DNA of 64,000 nt from Thunnus maccoyii (Eukaryota > Chordata > Actinopteri > Scombriformes > Scombridae): the NCBI RefSeq assembly GCF_910596095.1, contig NC_056540.1:20794501-20858500 (forward strand). The letters run 5' to 3'. The notes under the pieces are model-generated. The model was given only the letters and a program-made list of their open reading frames with translations, was not told the origin of the DNA and ran no database searches. Of the stretch, positions 15,801-30,815 are shown piece by piece. Made by a program: the position numbers and the translations under genes. Within the stretch, counting starts at the first letter, position 1; each line of letters begins with the position of its first letter.

Positions 15801-18800
15801 GAGGCTGTACTACTCAAACTCTATATTTAAGATGTTTTATTTAAAATGCGAAACCTTATCTGCTGAAGGAAAGAAGATAGCTGTCTGACTGTGTGTGTGT
15901 GCGTGTGTGTGTGTGTGTGAGAGAGCATCTGTGTGTGTGCGCAAGTGCACAGCGAATCGCAAATGAGTCTGGCACTGTCCGTTTTATTACAACCCACTAA
16001 GTCACAAAATATGGGTCACGCTCAACATGTCAGTTTTTATCTCTGTCTTGTTATAGGCTTATTCAAATCCCTGTGTGTCTTTCATTGTCTGTGTTTGTGT
16101 CTCTCTGTTATTTGTGCTGCAGCCTGGATTGAGTGTGTCTCTCTGTCTGTGTGCGATCAGTAGAAATATTTTTAATTCTGACTTGCTGTCTTGTATGAAC
16201 AGATTTTTTTGGGGGGGAGATTGGTCTGATCTTATCTCTTCCTTTTCCATCCAGGGGTTTGAACCAGAGTGGTTATACACTGGTGAGAACTTTGGCAAGG
16301 TCCTGACCACTTTGCTGGCAGTCAACTTTGCTACTCAAGGTAAGAGTTGTGCTGTCACTCCCTGAACTTCCAAGCTCTCATTTTGGGGACTGCTTGATAA
16401 CAAGGTCGCATGATGGTTTTCATCATCCATTCATCTACCAATTGTTTCCTCAAGTAATCAATTATTTGTGAGGTCTGTAAAATTTCAGCCAATTGTGAAA
16501 AAATGTCCAATACAAGTTCCCAGAGCCCATGGTGTTGTGTGTTGTCCAGTCATGTGTTCAACAAAATGATGTTGAAAACTTAAGGAGAAATTAGAGCTGC
16601 AGCATTTAGTTGATTAATCGATTAGTCGATCAACAGAAATGTAATCGCCTATTTTGATAGTCGATTTGTCGTCATCCTTTAAGAAAAAATGCTAAATCTC
16701 TTGTTCCACCCTCTTAAATGTGAATATTTTGATGATTTTTTTAAAAGTGATTGACGTTTTTCGCCATTTTCTGACATTTTATACATCAAATGACTAATAT
16801 ACTGCATGAAATGTGTCTTCAGTGTTCAACCCTCCACTGTCTTTGTGTAAACTTTCCATTAAAGGCACTTTAAATATTGAATACACTCTACATGTAGCTA
16901 TATATCAGGAGTGGCCAGGTGAGGCTTTTTGCCTTGTGTAAGTACCATGATGAAGATGGGTGTCGGTCTATGTCCTTTTTCTCTGGTTTTGTACATTGAG
17001 CCCTTCTAAATCGTGATTGGGTGTGTTACCCGTGGGCAGCTGGTATGGCAGTGTGTGTTTGTGTCATGCTGGGTGCCATATTTACTCATGTGCATCCATT
17101 GCTCAATATATCCTGACTAATATCCTGCTTAGTAGTTTTTTTTTTGTATTTTGTACAGTCAAATTAAGCTCCAGTATATTTATTAATATGAGTTTATCAC
17201 TTTTAGACAGGCACCCTTTTACTCAAGTGCATATCTTCAATAAGGACGCAGCATGAAATAGTTCGCAGTGCAGCAGCTCTACAGCAGTTTGGGGCTAACT
17301 GCTTTGCTGGAGAGTCCTTGTTTGAGGGCACTGAAAAGTCTCCCTTCAGTTTCCAGCTCACAGCTGCCAGAGAACCACCAACATTAGAAATATTTAGTCA
17401 GCGTTCTGAGGCCAATCCGCTGCCTCTGCATGTTACTGAATGCTTGATAATAGATGCATAATGTCCAGAGCTATATGAGAACATTTATTTGTGACATTCC
17501 TGTCCTGACTAGTGTGCCTTAGGTTATGCCAGTGTGACAGCGGAGATGAGCTGTAACTAAACATTATTTCCATTATCATTTAACCTGTAAATTATGTGTC
17601 TGATTAATATATTAGTCTATAAAATGTCCAACAATAGTGGAAAATGGCCCGAGGTGCAGCAGATCCTCACAATGTTGGAAACAATCTTTTTCCAACACTT
17701 TTCTCTGACTTTTGTTAATGCGTAATCAACATCTTGAGTGAGCTTAAATGAAGGGGATGATGTGTGTCACAGTGTGAGATGTGGACCTGAAGTCTTTGTC
17801 AGCGCTGGGCTCTTCTGCTTGATATGCAAATCTTTCATAGGCTGGCTATACCCAGCAGCTGTTCAGCGGTCGTCAGAAGTGAACTTGATTTGAAGTGGAT
17901 TAGTCACAAGTTAGTAGATGTGTTTAAACATAAGAGGCCTCTGTACTTTCACTCGTGACCCTTTTGCCAGCCTTGCTGTGCTTCCCCGCATTATGTGTGT
18001 CTGTGAGTGGCTGCACAGCAATTGTGTTTGTTTAGGGTAAATGGTTCGAGCATAGCCTGCATACAAAAACAAGCAACGGTGCTAACCACAGAGCGTAGCA
18101 GACAGAAGGGCCTGTTACAGTAGGCTTGTGTGTGTGCATGTGTCTTTATTATATCAGTTAGCCTTCAGTGTGATGCACCCTGATGTCTCAGCATATGGGA
18201 ACCATCTCCAGGCTGCCTCTCAAGGATTTCATCATCATAACATACAGTACATAGATTCCAGATGATTTGCTGATAAAACAAGATCACGCAAAAAAGTTTT
18301 ACCATTGCGTATTTCACTGCTTGTATATGAAAGTGCTCTTAAGTGTTTATTTTAAGTGTCAATTTAAGTGTCAATTGTATGGCTTCCAAGTTGAACTCCT
18401 TATTGGATCTGAATGAGAGGTCATGAAGGCTCAGGGCGCATATTACACAAGAATTAGACAGTGGACCTGGCTGGCATCCAGCTGGCACTTGTTAGGGAGT
18501 CTTCACAGAGAGTGTGTTCCTGCTGCCATGTGTCACCAGTCAAGTGAGTACTGGCAACAAAATTGATACCTCTGTCAGTGCATCTCAAGGCCTGCACTCA
18601 CAGAGCAAGACAGCTGGCAGCTACTGACCCTAAATCACTGTTCCTCTGCTGCAGCGGCTCAGCGTTGTAGAGAGGTTGGATGTTAGTGACATAAATATGA
18701 ATTTGATTTTCTCCACAAGTCACTCGCTGGGCTGCATTGCAGATCAGAGACAGGGTAGGAGGAAATTATGTTAATATGTGTCAGTTAGTCAGGGTGGACG

Positions 18801-21789
18801 TATTTGCTGGGACCAAGAAATTGACTGGATCTGTGATCACTGAGATATACTGTATATTACTTATTTATGTATTAGTTTACATATTATAAAAAAATACATC
18901 TTTTTATGAAAGATTTACTGATTTGATATGTACACAAACACAATATTACCCGCATATACTAAGCAATACATGACTTTAAAGTGAGGAAATGCTTGTGAAG
19001 GAGAGGTAGGATACTAAGAGTGTATACAAATACTGTATTATCTGAAGACTACATGTTACCTTCCTTTTTTGCAGCTGCTTGGTGTTATTTTGGAGCAGAG
19101 TGCCAGTTTTGGTTAAATCAGATGATTCTATCAGGCATTTAAAAAGTGTAGTCTGTGTGTGCGCGCATCTGTTCACTGTCCTAGGGCTGTGCAGAGCAGT
19201 GGACCATACTTGCATGAATTATCATCAGGTTGTCAGCCCCTGTGCACCTGCGTCAGTTGTGATGTGTGTGTGTGTGTATGTATGTGTGCGTTTTCAAGAT
19301 GATGTTATGCTGTTCACCTGATGAGGACAAGACCAGAGAGTTCCAACAGCATTGAAACCTAGATAACGGAGGCTCCGTGTCTCCTCTGTGTGTGTCCGTA
19401 GACTGTGCTGCTGAGAGGTCATGTTCGCAGTCCGGTGCCTCCTCTCCTAGTCAGTCGACGTCCTCACACACGCTCTCCTCTGCCAAATCCAAAGGTTCTC
19501 TGCGTAGACAATCCAAATCAGTGGTATGGTCTCTTCTATATATATCTAGATTTTCTGTCTTTCTGTTTTTTACACTCTTACATGCTTGAAAATATGTTCA
19601 CCCCCTTTTGCACATTTTTTTTTACGTTGAATTTGATCAATTTGTGGGTTGCAGTAGTTATTTTCCTCAAGAGGACAGGATATTGCATTCCCTTGCACAA
19701 AAACATGTTTATAAAGAGAAGCACAAAACATTTTTACTATTTCTGTCTCAAGCACACAACACACAAGGATTTACCCAAATTTAAATGAAAAATGTGCAAG
19801 TCAAAAAAGGGGATAGTTATTTTTTTTTCATTGCACTGTATGTATGCACATCCATACGGATATTCTTTCTGATACTCTCAACGATGTTTGACCGCTCTAA
19901 CAGGAGATGTCTGAGAACGGTGGAGGTGGGCAGCTGATGGTGAAGGCCCGCTTCAACTTCAAACAGAACAATGAGGACGAGCTGTCGTTCAATAAAGGTG
20001 ACATGATCCTTGTGACGCGGCAGGAAGAGGGAGGCTGGTGGGAAGGCACACTCAACGGCAAGACGGGTTGGTTCCCCAGCAACTACGTCCGTGAGGTCAA
20101 ACCCTGCGGTGAGTCCGGGTGCATGATCATGGGACTTTTGCTAAAAGTTCGCTTCAATCTGCTTTTCACAGTATTTTGGGAAGTGAAATGATGGTTTTAT
20201 AGTAAGGTACGATGATGCCGTTGTTTCTAAATTGTTCAAGAAAAGCTGCTATCTTTACAACATCGGATCAGTGTCTGGATAGTCAACATAAATGTTATCG
20301 TTTTGACAATGATTCAGTTATCTTGACCTTGTCACTCATCTCATCTACAGAGAAACCAGTGTCTCCTAAAGGAACTCAGCTGACAAAGAACTACTACAGC
20401 GTGGTGAGTGAAAGTTTTGCAGAACATAATATATATTGTTTATGGCACTTCACTTACACACTGTGTGTGTTTTCTATACAGTCCGTATTAATGCTTGAAG
20501 CAGAAATCCATATATTTTCATCATATATCAGTTTCTTTTATCTCAACTGTATGATGGAGTTTGTCAAAAATGCAGGTTTGCTTGCTACTCGGAGATTTTG
20601 GTTGTTTGAAATCAATTGAAATCAATTTCTTTGGTTGATCATTTAGCAGAGTAAAATGAGCTGAGATTATCAAAAACATTTCAGAGCAGGAGAGCAGCAT
20701 GTCCTCTTGACATATCCGTTTTCTTCTTTTTGTACATTTTATAGAGTTTTCCTGTTTTTAACTTCAACAAATGAGTAACTTCTCTATTTTAAATCACACT
20801 TGATCATCACTTGGTTTTCTCACTGTTTAAATGTACTAAAAATACCCAGAATACTGATGGGGAACTAATAAATCATTCAGATTTTTTTTGATTATTAACA
20901 AGTTCTCTGTCCTTTCTTGGAATCTGACCACATCAACATTATATATTCTGCTGATCGTGCTGCTTTTGCAGGTGGTACAGGACATCTTGGAACATGAGCG
21001 GGAGTTTGTCAAAGAATTACAAACAGTACTGAGTTGCTACCTACGACCCCTGCAAGCCAGCGACAAGTAAGAGCGATGACAAGGAGAAAAGACAAAGCCA
21101 TTAATATGCAAATCACATATACATCACCAAAATATAACATGTCAGGAAGAGGGGAATTTGGATTACCTGGAAAATCTCTTTGGCTCACTGGATGATCCAA
21201 AAATCTTGAATTTGAATGTATTAAAGGTCCAGTGTGTAGAATTTAGTGGTGTTTAGCAGAACAGACTTGACAGAAATGGAATAACATATTCATAAGCATG
21301 TTTTAGTTAGTGTATAATCCCATAAACATAATAATCATTGTATTTTCATTACTTTAGAATTAGGGCTGGGCAATTAATCAAATTTTATTTTCAATTTCGA
21401 TTTTGGCTTCCAATGATTATGAAAACAAGATAAGTGAGATAAAATGATTATTGTGCCGCATTCCGTTTCGCAATGATGCTCTCATTTTGTCTTGTGTGAA
21501 AAGTCCCTTTACAGCGGTGTACTTTTGCCCTTCCCTAAAAGCCCAAACTCACTGTCAGCCAGGCTGTGGCATGTTTAGTTCAGCTCAGGTCATGTGAGCC
21601 ATTGTTTGTGAAAACCTGGTCAAGTCAGCTGCTGCATGGAGTTTGATGCGCGTCCATCCGTGCTGTTGCTGTACCAGTGCTGGGAGTGGCCAAAAAGGAC
21701 GAGAGTAGTATTTCAGCAATCCTTTCTCACATTTTTTATACCAAATAAAAATTACATTATAATACACACCATATATTAAAAGTCTTTAT

Positions 21790-21828
<39 letters not shown>

Positions 21829-24800
21829 AGACATCAAGTTTTTTTTAAAGTTCAATAAATGCATGATGTTTCGGAGGTCAACGAGTAATCGTGTTAAATA
21901 ATCGTGATCTCAATCTTGACCAAATAATCGTAATTATGATTTTTGTCATAGCTGAGCAGCCCTCCTTAGAATGAACCCTTTATATCTACATAGGGAGCGG
22001 GTCTTCTTCCACAGAGCCCACCGTGTTGCACCGCCATGTTTCTATGGTAGCCCAAAATGGACAAACCAAACAGTGGCTCTAGAGAGGGCTTTTTGCATTT
22101 TTCACAAGTTTTATGGCCACTGTAGGTTCTTCTACACGCTTGGATGGGGAGGGTGAGGCGTATTTAGTTGGTTTCTCACCACAAGATGGCACTAAATCCT
22201 ACACACTGGTCCTTTAATTACTATCACTACTACTACTGTCATCTCGAAAAACATCTTCAGGCAAAGGTGTTGATTTATTTACATTGTAATTAATGATAAT
22301 TCTTTACTTTATTATCAACTTTCTCTCTTTGTGCATATCGTAGGACAGTCATTGTCTTCTACGCTTATTCAAAATGTTTCTATCTTCAGACTGAGCAGTG
22401 CAGACAGCGCCACCCTGTGTGGAAACCTGGAGGAGATCCTCACCTTCCAGCAAGGCCTGTGTGTTTCTTTGGAGGAATGTACTAAGTAAGTCATTCTAGA
22501 CTCGGCCCCCTTTGAAAACATCTGTAGTTTGAACAGTAGAATTCAACCCAGTCTTTCTATTGTAATTTAATCATCTCATTGGTTGGACAGGTGCATCTAT
22601 GTGTGTGTGTTCTGCAAGACATAATTACATGCTTTTAGAGGACAATTCTAGCTTTCATTTATGTTTTAGGTCTGTTGCAAAACTGCACACACACTATACA
22701 GTACATTATTGCTATGTGTTCCTCAAGGCACACCGTATTTGATTATATCTCTGCAATCATTTCCTTCCTCCCAGACAACCACCTCTTTCTACAAATTTCT
22801 TCATGGCAATAAATAATCTTGCAGAGACTTAAAAAATGCTTAAAATGGTAGCTTTAAATTGCTTTTTCCAAATTTCAATTTGCACACATTGATTTGAAAA
22901 ATCTCCATGTCTTTTGGTGTGTTCATGCACTGGTGGTGAAACTCTGACATCAACGACTGTTGGTAACAAATGATTGCCCTGGGGCAAAGAAAATACATTC
23001 ATGCATCTTAGCAGGTGTGAGATGTTTTGGAAAATGGCTAATCGAAATTTAAAGTGTGTTTTGTGTAATAATTGCCCTTAAATTCTTAAAATATCTTAAA
23101 CTATATCATTTGAGCTTGAGGCCTTGAAACTTCATATATTTGTCTTAAATGTTATGTTTTGTGGTGCTCTGTTAATCATGAGAAATCAGTCTGGTGTCAA
23201 AGTCCTGCATTCTGCCAGGTTTCAAAATTGCAAGAATGGTCTTTTAGTCTACCTGCCAGTAAAAAGGTCTTCAACAGGATAAAACTCACAGACGCCCTGA
23301 ATAATGACAGTTTTTCAGTTTTAGGGAAATGATTCAGTTTATCATCATTACAAACCTTTCTCTTAGTCTCTTTCTGCATCTCTCTCTCTTTTCTTTCCCA
23401 AACCCTTTTCCTCTTTCTTCACTCCTACCACCTCTCTGACCTTGTCTTTGTCTCTCTGGCTTTGCAGAGTCCCAGAGGGCCAGCAGCGAGTGGCAGGCTG
23501 CTACTTAAACATGATGTGTCAGATCAAGACTCTGTACCTGGCTTACTGCTCCAGCCACCCCTCAGCTGTCTGCATCCTCACTGACCACAGGTCAGCACCT
23601 GCACACACAACAGCACAGCACAGCACAGCCACTCACCACCACAACAAAGAAAGGTCTGATTCTGAACCCTGAAGGTATTTCGGAAATTGGTTCGGTTGAA
23701 TAGTGCAAACGTATTGCAGTGTTGTCACATGACAACCGAGTTAACTCATTTAGCTTAATTTTTCAGGCAGAGATTTCTGTATGCGTTACCAAGGTTCTTC
23801 CAAAACAGAAACATCTTTCAACATAAAATACTCAGTCTCAATTCAGTGGTTTCCAACCGGGGGGTTTGTATCCCCACAAGGGGTCACAAGATGAACTGAA
23901 GGGGTCATGAGATGATTTCCTGGGTAAGAAATAAGACAAAACTCAATTCTGCTACACAAAACTTTTCTCTAATCTTTGCTTTTTTTCTTCTGAAATTCTG
24001 TATAGTTTCACCTCTTCAAGCCTGTAAAAATTATTCAAATTAAACTGTCTGAGAAGGGAAAATCAACCTGAACATTCACCCTCACCAGTATAAATAGTTT
24101 TGTTTTAAAGGATAGGTTCACAATTTTTCAACTCTGTCTTAAAACAACAGTCAGGTGCCCAAATGAACATTGAAACAGGTTTTCTCATTGTAATCATTCC
24201 TCCTTTTCATAGTAGCTATTAGAAGATCCCTTCATAATGCACTTGCAATGTAAGTGATGGGGGGCCAAAATCCACAAGATTTCAGTCATCCAAATTATTC
24301 AAAGTAGATATCTCTCAACGTTACAGTCTTATTAGTGCCAAAGTCCCTCTTTTTGTTACTATATTTCCACCATAGCTCAAAGGGAATCACTGTCCGAGGA
24401 AACACAAAGAGGGAATGTGATGTTTAAAAAGACTATAAATGTGGCAGAGATCCTCTTGATATGACTTACTCAGACTACTGAAGCCTCATATAAGCTTCAG
24501 ATAAAATTTTAAATACATTGAGAACCAATAATATAACCAATCTAATGACCTGAGAAGTTGCATACTTTGTGAATTCATACCCATGTATTCACAGTTGGGT
24601 GCTTTTTTTTGTCACAAGCTTACATTGGTCTTTGCTGTGGGATTTGTTTGTTTTGTTTGCAGCTGATCAACTGTAGTTTAGCTTTGAGCCACGAGGTGTC
24701 AGGCTTCCCATCTGTAAATGACCAGGAGGCTGAACTTAGTCTTGAGCAGATACACTGAACACAGATACAGTTCCTGTTTGCTCCGAGTTCTTCTTTATCG

Positions 24801-27800
24801 AAGAAACTGTTCAAACGTATCATCGTCATTGAGTGGGACCTGTCAATATTTCATAAGTCACAGTGAAATAGCAAAATGTCTATGGCGCAGTTAAAATTGT
24901 AGAATCTTGAGTGATGTGTGAGGTGTCTTGTCAGGTCCTACTATTGTAAGCTGCAGAAAAGGTTGAATTACACACAGGAAGCCATCTGTTGACAGGATAT
25001 ATAGACTTGTGGTTATGTTGACAGGCAAGCAAAGCACTTTTTCACAGTAAGCACATTTGAGTTTCAGTTGCAGGACTCTTTCTGTGACATTGACATTTAC
25101 CCAATGACACCAGTTACTACAGGATACTGTATGATTGCAGTTTTGGATCACGGAAACTCATGAATGGTTTTACTTTCAAAGTACATTGGCAAGTTTGCAG
25201 TGAATTCAATGTGTCGCAGTTGAGAGCAAAAGTACAAAATACAAATTCAAGACATTGTGCTGCCTTTTAAACTTTTAATGCCATTACAGTTGCTTGTGGT
25301 CCAGGTGTGATATACTGTGTGTTTTTCACAGTCATCACAGTATGAGTGAGCACCACAATACTAAGTAATACTGTAACCTGTAAAAGTGGTTTCTTGTTAG
25401 GGCTGTTTTTAAGGTTTCATTAGAAAATGGTTTGAGTTTAATTTCATGACTTGACCTGACCTGACCTTTTAAAAGACCTGAGAGTTGCAGCAGACCTGCA
25501 GTTTTCTTGGAGTTTGTTCAGATATGTGGTGCATAAAAACTGAATGCTGCTTCTCCAGGATTAGTCTTGACTTTGGGAACAGAAAGCAGACCTGTCCCAG
25601 ACGACCTGAGAGGTAGATAGAGGTGAGGAGGTGAATGGTGGATAGTTAGGTAGATAGGAGGTGGATAATTCATAATGTAGCAGAAAATCAGAAATGTATT
25701 TTGGCCCTAAACCATTCAGTGCTTTATAAACCAGTATTTTGAATTCTTTGACAGACAGAAAGCCAGTGTAAAGATCTGAGAACTCGAGTTATGTGATCCA
25801 CTTTCTTGGTCTTAGTGAGGACACGAGCAGCAGCTTTCTGAGTCAGCTGCAACTATCTGATCGATTTCTTAGAGAGACGTCGTTACAATAGTCGAGTCTA
25901 CTGAAGATAAATGTATGGACATGTTTTTTCAAATCCTGCTGAAACATAAGTCCTTTAATCCTTATATAATATTATATATTCTTAAGTTGATAGTGGGCTG
26001 ACTTTGTCAGTTTTAATGTGACTGTTGAAATTCAGGTCAGAGTCCATGACTGCACCAAGATTTCTGGCTTGGTTTGTGGTTTTTAACATTACTGATTGAA
26101 GCTGAGTACTGACTTTTAATCATTCTTCCTTGGCTCCAATAACAATTACTTCAGTTTTATCTCTATTTAATTGAAGAAAATTGTGGCACATCCAATTGTT
26201 GATTTGTTCAATGCACTTGTATTGGACCATAGTCTGCATAATCAGTTTGCATAATCTGAGCCAATGGGAGTATGTAGATTTTGAACAGAAGAGGCCCCAG
26301 AGTGGAGCCCTGGGGAACTCTGCATGTCATTTGTATCTGCTCAGATATGTAATTACCTATAGACACAAAGTAGTCCCTGTTCTTTGAGTAGGATTCAAAT
26401 CAATTCAGTGCTGTAGTCCAGTCATCATTTTCATTTACATCTTTTTATTATGGGCCAAATAATCAATATAAAATATACCATGATATGGTCTCTTGCTAGG
26501 CTCATACTCTGCATTTTATTACTCAGTAAATTGATTATTAAACATTACTTTTTAAATTTTTTTTTTTTTTAGTTTTAGGATACATTTTACACTTAACCTA
26601 CATGGATAACATAATGTTTAATGAATTACTCTCTTGTACTATAGAGCATATGCCAAAATTGACGTCATAGAACAACCATCTTTACTGTATGCAAAATACA
26701 GGAATCCCAGCCCAGGAAGGATACCATCCGAATGCAATGTTGAAATGGAATTTTAACTCACAGACATATTAAGTGAAAGTCATGAACTTTATATTGAGGC
26801 AAATTTTTAATTTACTCTGAATGTTAATAGGGGGGAATTATTAAATAATGGTTATGGTGACACTAGTGATTTCCTGGTACCATCAAGTCCTCATGTTGTC
26901 TAAAATTTGCCTCTTTGAAGTGCCCTTTAACCTTGAAGTCAATATTTTTAACTGTGCATAAAGAAGTGTGTGTTTGTGCATGTTTAACAGTGAGGAACTA
27001 GACAAGTTTATGGAGAGCCAGGGAGCCAGCGTGCCAGGGATCCTGACCCTGACCACCAGTCTCAGTAAACCCTTCATGAGGCTGGACAAGTACCCCACAC
27101 TGCTGCAGGAGCTGGAGAGACACGTGGAGGTACAGGACAAAGTGTCTAAAGTTATACTGAAATAATATTTGATCTAAATATATTTCTTAAATGATCAATA
27201 ATAATAATATTGTAATATACATACTGTATGTTTGTCGCTACATTATGGACAGCTCTTAAATATTACTGTTTTGTTAACTTTATTTATCTCTAATAAATGA
27301 GCAGTAATATCTAGCAGTGTATATAAATGTTAAGTTAAAAACTGAAAATGAAATGAGTCGTAAGCCCTTTCAATTCCTGACTTCCTCTGTATATCACAGT
27401 ATATCTAGTATGTGCACTTGCTTTAACATTTAGAGGACTCTATTCAGGAAGCTACGTTTTATCTGATGTGTTCTATATTTCTACCACAGGAAGCCCATCC
27501 AGACTTTGCTGATATTGTAAAGGCAACAGCTGGATTTAGGAGCCTAGTGGTAAGTCTGGGATGTCCAGGGGGGCTCTGCATGCTTAAACTACACTCAAAC
27601 TATATCAGCTTTGTTAATCTCCGTGAGGGATTAGGCTTCCCCATTCTAGTTAAACAGCATGTAAGCCTGTCATGTCAATTCTCAATTATTGGATTGTAAA
27701 TCCACTGGATTTTTGTTGTCATTTATTTATTTATTTACCTGAAGAAATTCAAGACTCTGTTTTGTGTCAAAGTTAATGTATGGTATTCTACTGATTTTGT

Positions 27801-30778
27801 TGGTTTTTCATGTTATTTTCGACAGACTTATTTGTTTAGAGTTTGACAGTTTTATGATTGGGCAGTTGTAGTGAGGTGGGGCGGGGAAATAATGAACATG
27901 TCTGAGCTTTTCTCTGCTACATGTTTGGTGATTATGTTGTTCCAACAGTGGGTGTGAACTGAAATGCCATTTTAGAAAAGAAGGATTAGAAACAAGCAAC
28001 CACATTGTGTACCTCAGTGAGCATCACTGTGAGACACAATTTCCCCGGTATAGCTCCGAGTTCTTTGTAAGAATAGATGTGGTGACTCACACATGTCTCT
28101 TTAGCACAACTACTGCACAAGAAAGCGGGAAAAAAACATGTCTCATAGTACCGACTATTGTAATTTGCAAGTCTGATTTTCTTTGTGTGTTCTGATTGTG
28201 TGGTTGGGTGGGCAGGCACTTAAGAAATGCCAGTTATATCTCTGCTTTACTCCTGCAGATTGTCTTTTTTGTTTGTAATGTGCAATGGAAAATGACATAT
28301 GTTGCATTGTCATTTTTCTGGTCTAAAGAGGGAGAACCCCTGGCAAGCACCTGAAAATGTTCTATTTAATGTTGCAGGTTACTCCTTTATACCTATGAAA
28401 AAGATGTTAAAAATAGAACTTACTTAAGTAAATGGTATCCACACTGGAAAAAAATGTTCTCTGCCACTCATTACTAAATATTTCTAAAGGGCAAGAGACC
28501 ATGCTATACTTACTTTTACAATTAAGCAACCACCTTTTTTTTTTTTTTTAAGAGTTGGTGTCAATTTTTTTAGATTATGGAGTTTGGAAAATCAAATCTA
28601 GAAACTGATATGAAAAGCAATAATATTTGTGAAAAGCTGCACTCTGTATCTAAATAATTTTAATGAATTATTATGACACATTTTTTTCATCTTCACTGAA
28701 TGATGTGTATATTTGCACGTGTTTAGACGCAGTGCCAGGACCTGCGGAAGCGCAAGAACCTGGAGCTCCAGATCTTGTCAGAACCAGTGCGTGGCTGGGA
28801 GGGAGACAGCATGAAGAGCCTGGGTCACGTGGCCTACATGTCCCAGGTCCATGTGAAAAATGGGTCCAGTGAGGTGAGAGACAAAGTGAGGAGACAGCTG
28901 ATGGAATAAGATTTTGAGGTTAAAGGGGAGGGAGGAATGTAGCCCAGAATGACTTGATAACCAACACCAACTGCCATTTCTTTATTTAATTGTGAGGATT
29001 TAGCCGTTTTAGTGAAAGCTGCAGATAAGAGTCCCCAGGGTTCCATCCAGTCGAAGAGAATAGATAAGCATTGCAGAAAGGGAAACTGTTAAAGGAATTA
29101 TTGCATTACTAAGCACAAAACGTGACTCAATATGTGCTGAGAATGATCGAAAAGGACTTCTTTGTGATTCATTTCCATTTCCATGTGTAAAAGACTGGAA
29201 TAGTTTATAAGTCATTTCTTGTAACATTAAATTAATCATGTCCCCTTTTTTAAATTAAAGCCTGCCGGGCCCCTCCCCTACTCTCCTATAACAAACATTA
29301 GCAGTTAGTCATAACTCCAGTGTAAAAAAAAAATAAATAAATAAAAATGCATTGCCAGTTTTTGTCCTAAATTTTAGCCTGCAATTCAGACAGCTGCATT
29401 GACCTTCATTGGATCAAGACACATGCAATAAATTTTCTGTTCTTCTGTGTCCATATCCTGAGATAAGTGACGCCGTCATCCATCAGCTTTATATTGCATA
29501 ATATGTGCTAGATTCAGAATGCATTGTGGTGGTTGATGCAGGTGAACAAACGGAGGAAGTGTGAACAACAACATTCTACCTCGAGCTGAAGTGCTCTAGA
29601 TTTATTTGACTAATGTGAAATCTCACCAACAAAAATTAAGGGCGCTGATGTTATCTTAAATTTGAAATACATTGATGTCTTATAATTTCTAAAAGATATA
29701 AAGGGTTAATCATTTCCTAAATGTGTCAAATGTGTATCTATAAATCTTGTGTGGTAATTCAGTATTCCCTTTTTAAGTGTCAAAACAGAAACATATGTAG
29801 GCCATAAGCAAACTGAAAAGCAAACTGATCTTTCTTGTTTGGTTTCTGTGTAGGGGTCGACTTTGAGTCGGTGGTTGGAAGAAAGCCCAAGATAGAGATT
29901 TGGATTCAGCCTCTTTTAATTACTGCCAACCACTTTCCAACCACCATACCAGTCACTATATTTGTTGCGCAACTCAACCTTCATGTCAGCCAGTCTCGTT
30001 TTCCATTCATATCACAAGCAACAGTTCTGCCAAACCAGTATCTCGTTAATAACTCGTGTCAGTTCTATTGCTAGTTTCGTATCAGTAGGTTGGGCATAAA
30101 CAAGAACAATGGCTATTTAAGGAACTTGTTGCAATACATGTATGCAAAAACTGTATGTCCTTTATAGATCACTTTGGAACCAAAACTTTTATGTGTCTCT
30201 TGCAGGAAAAAGAGGAGCGCTACCTAATGCTTTTCCCTAATGTATTAGTAATGCTCTCTGCCAGTCCCCGGATGAGCGGTTTTATTTATCAGGTGAGCTA
30301 CTGCATATAAAGTATGTCCTCTACAGCAGTCCTCAATTGGCTTGGGTTAGCCAAATTACAAAAAAACAACATATTTTCTCAGTTATCTCCAGTAGAATCC
30401 AGACACAGACTGAATTAAGGTCATGTTTTCACAGGCCTGAGATATCTGTGAGATTTCTGTTGCAGCCTCAGTGCAGTGGTGGTGAATAGAATTTCATTTG
30501 TGGTACTCAAAACAAAAAATGTTAACAGCAACATTTAATATTTAAATCATTATCATCAATTGTATTTGGGTAGTGGCAGAAATCTCAGAGGCCTATATCT
30601 CAAAACCTGGGCAAATAAAATAAAAAATATCTGCATTGCTAGATATAACTGGAGGTTTAAGCAAGAGAATTTATTTACATGGTGAATCTACCTTTTAATT
30701 AGTTATATTTCCATTTTTCTCATTTTAATTTTTATGGACACATAATTCCAATTCACTTCATTGATTTCAGGTGATAAT

Positions 30779-30815
<37 letters not shown>

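Larger units (their letters stand above)
23591..26990 (+). other. arhgef6 intron 9 (3.4 kb)
   Basis: This is the gene's longest intron. Besides the three repeats listed (23844, 24104, 25500) and a poly-T run near 26558-26570, I see nothing that looks like an exon or a conserved block. Confidence 0.55.
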
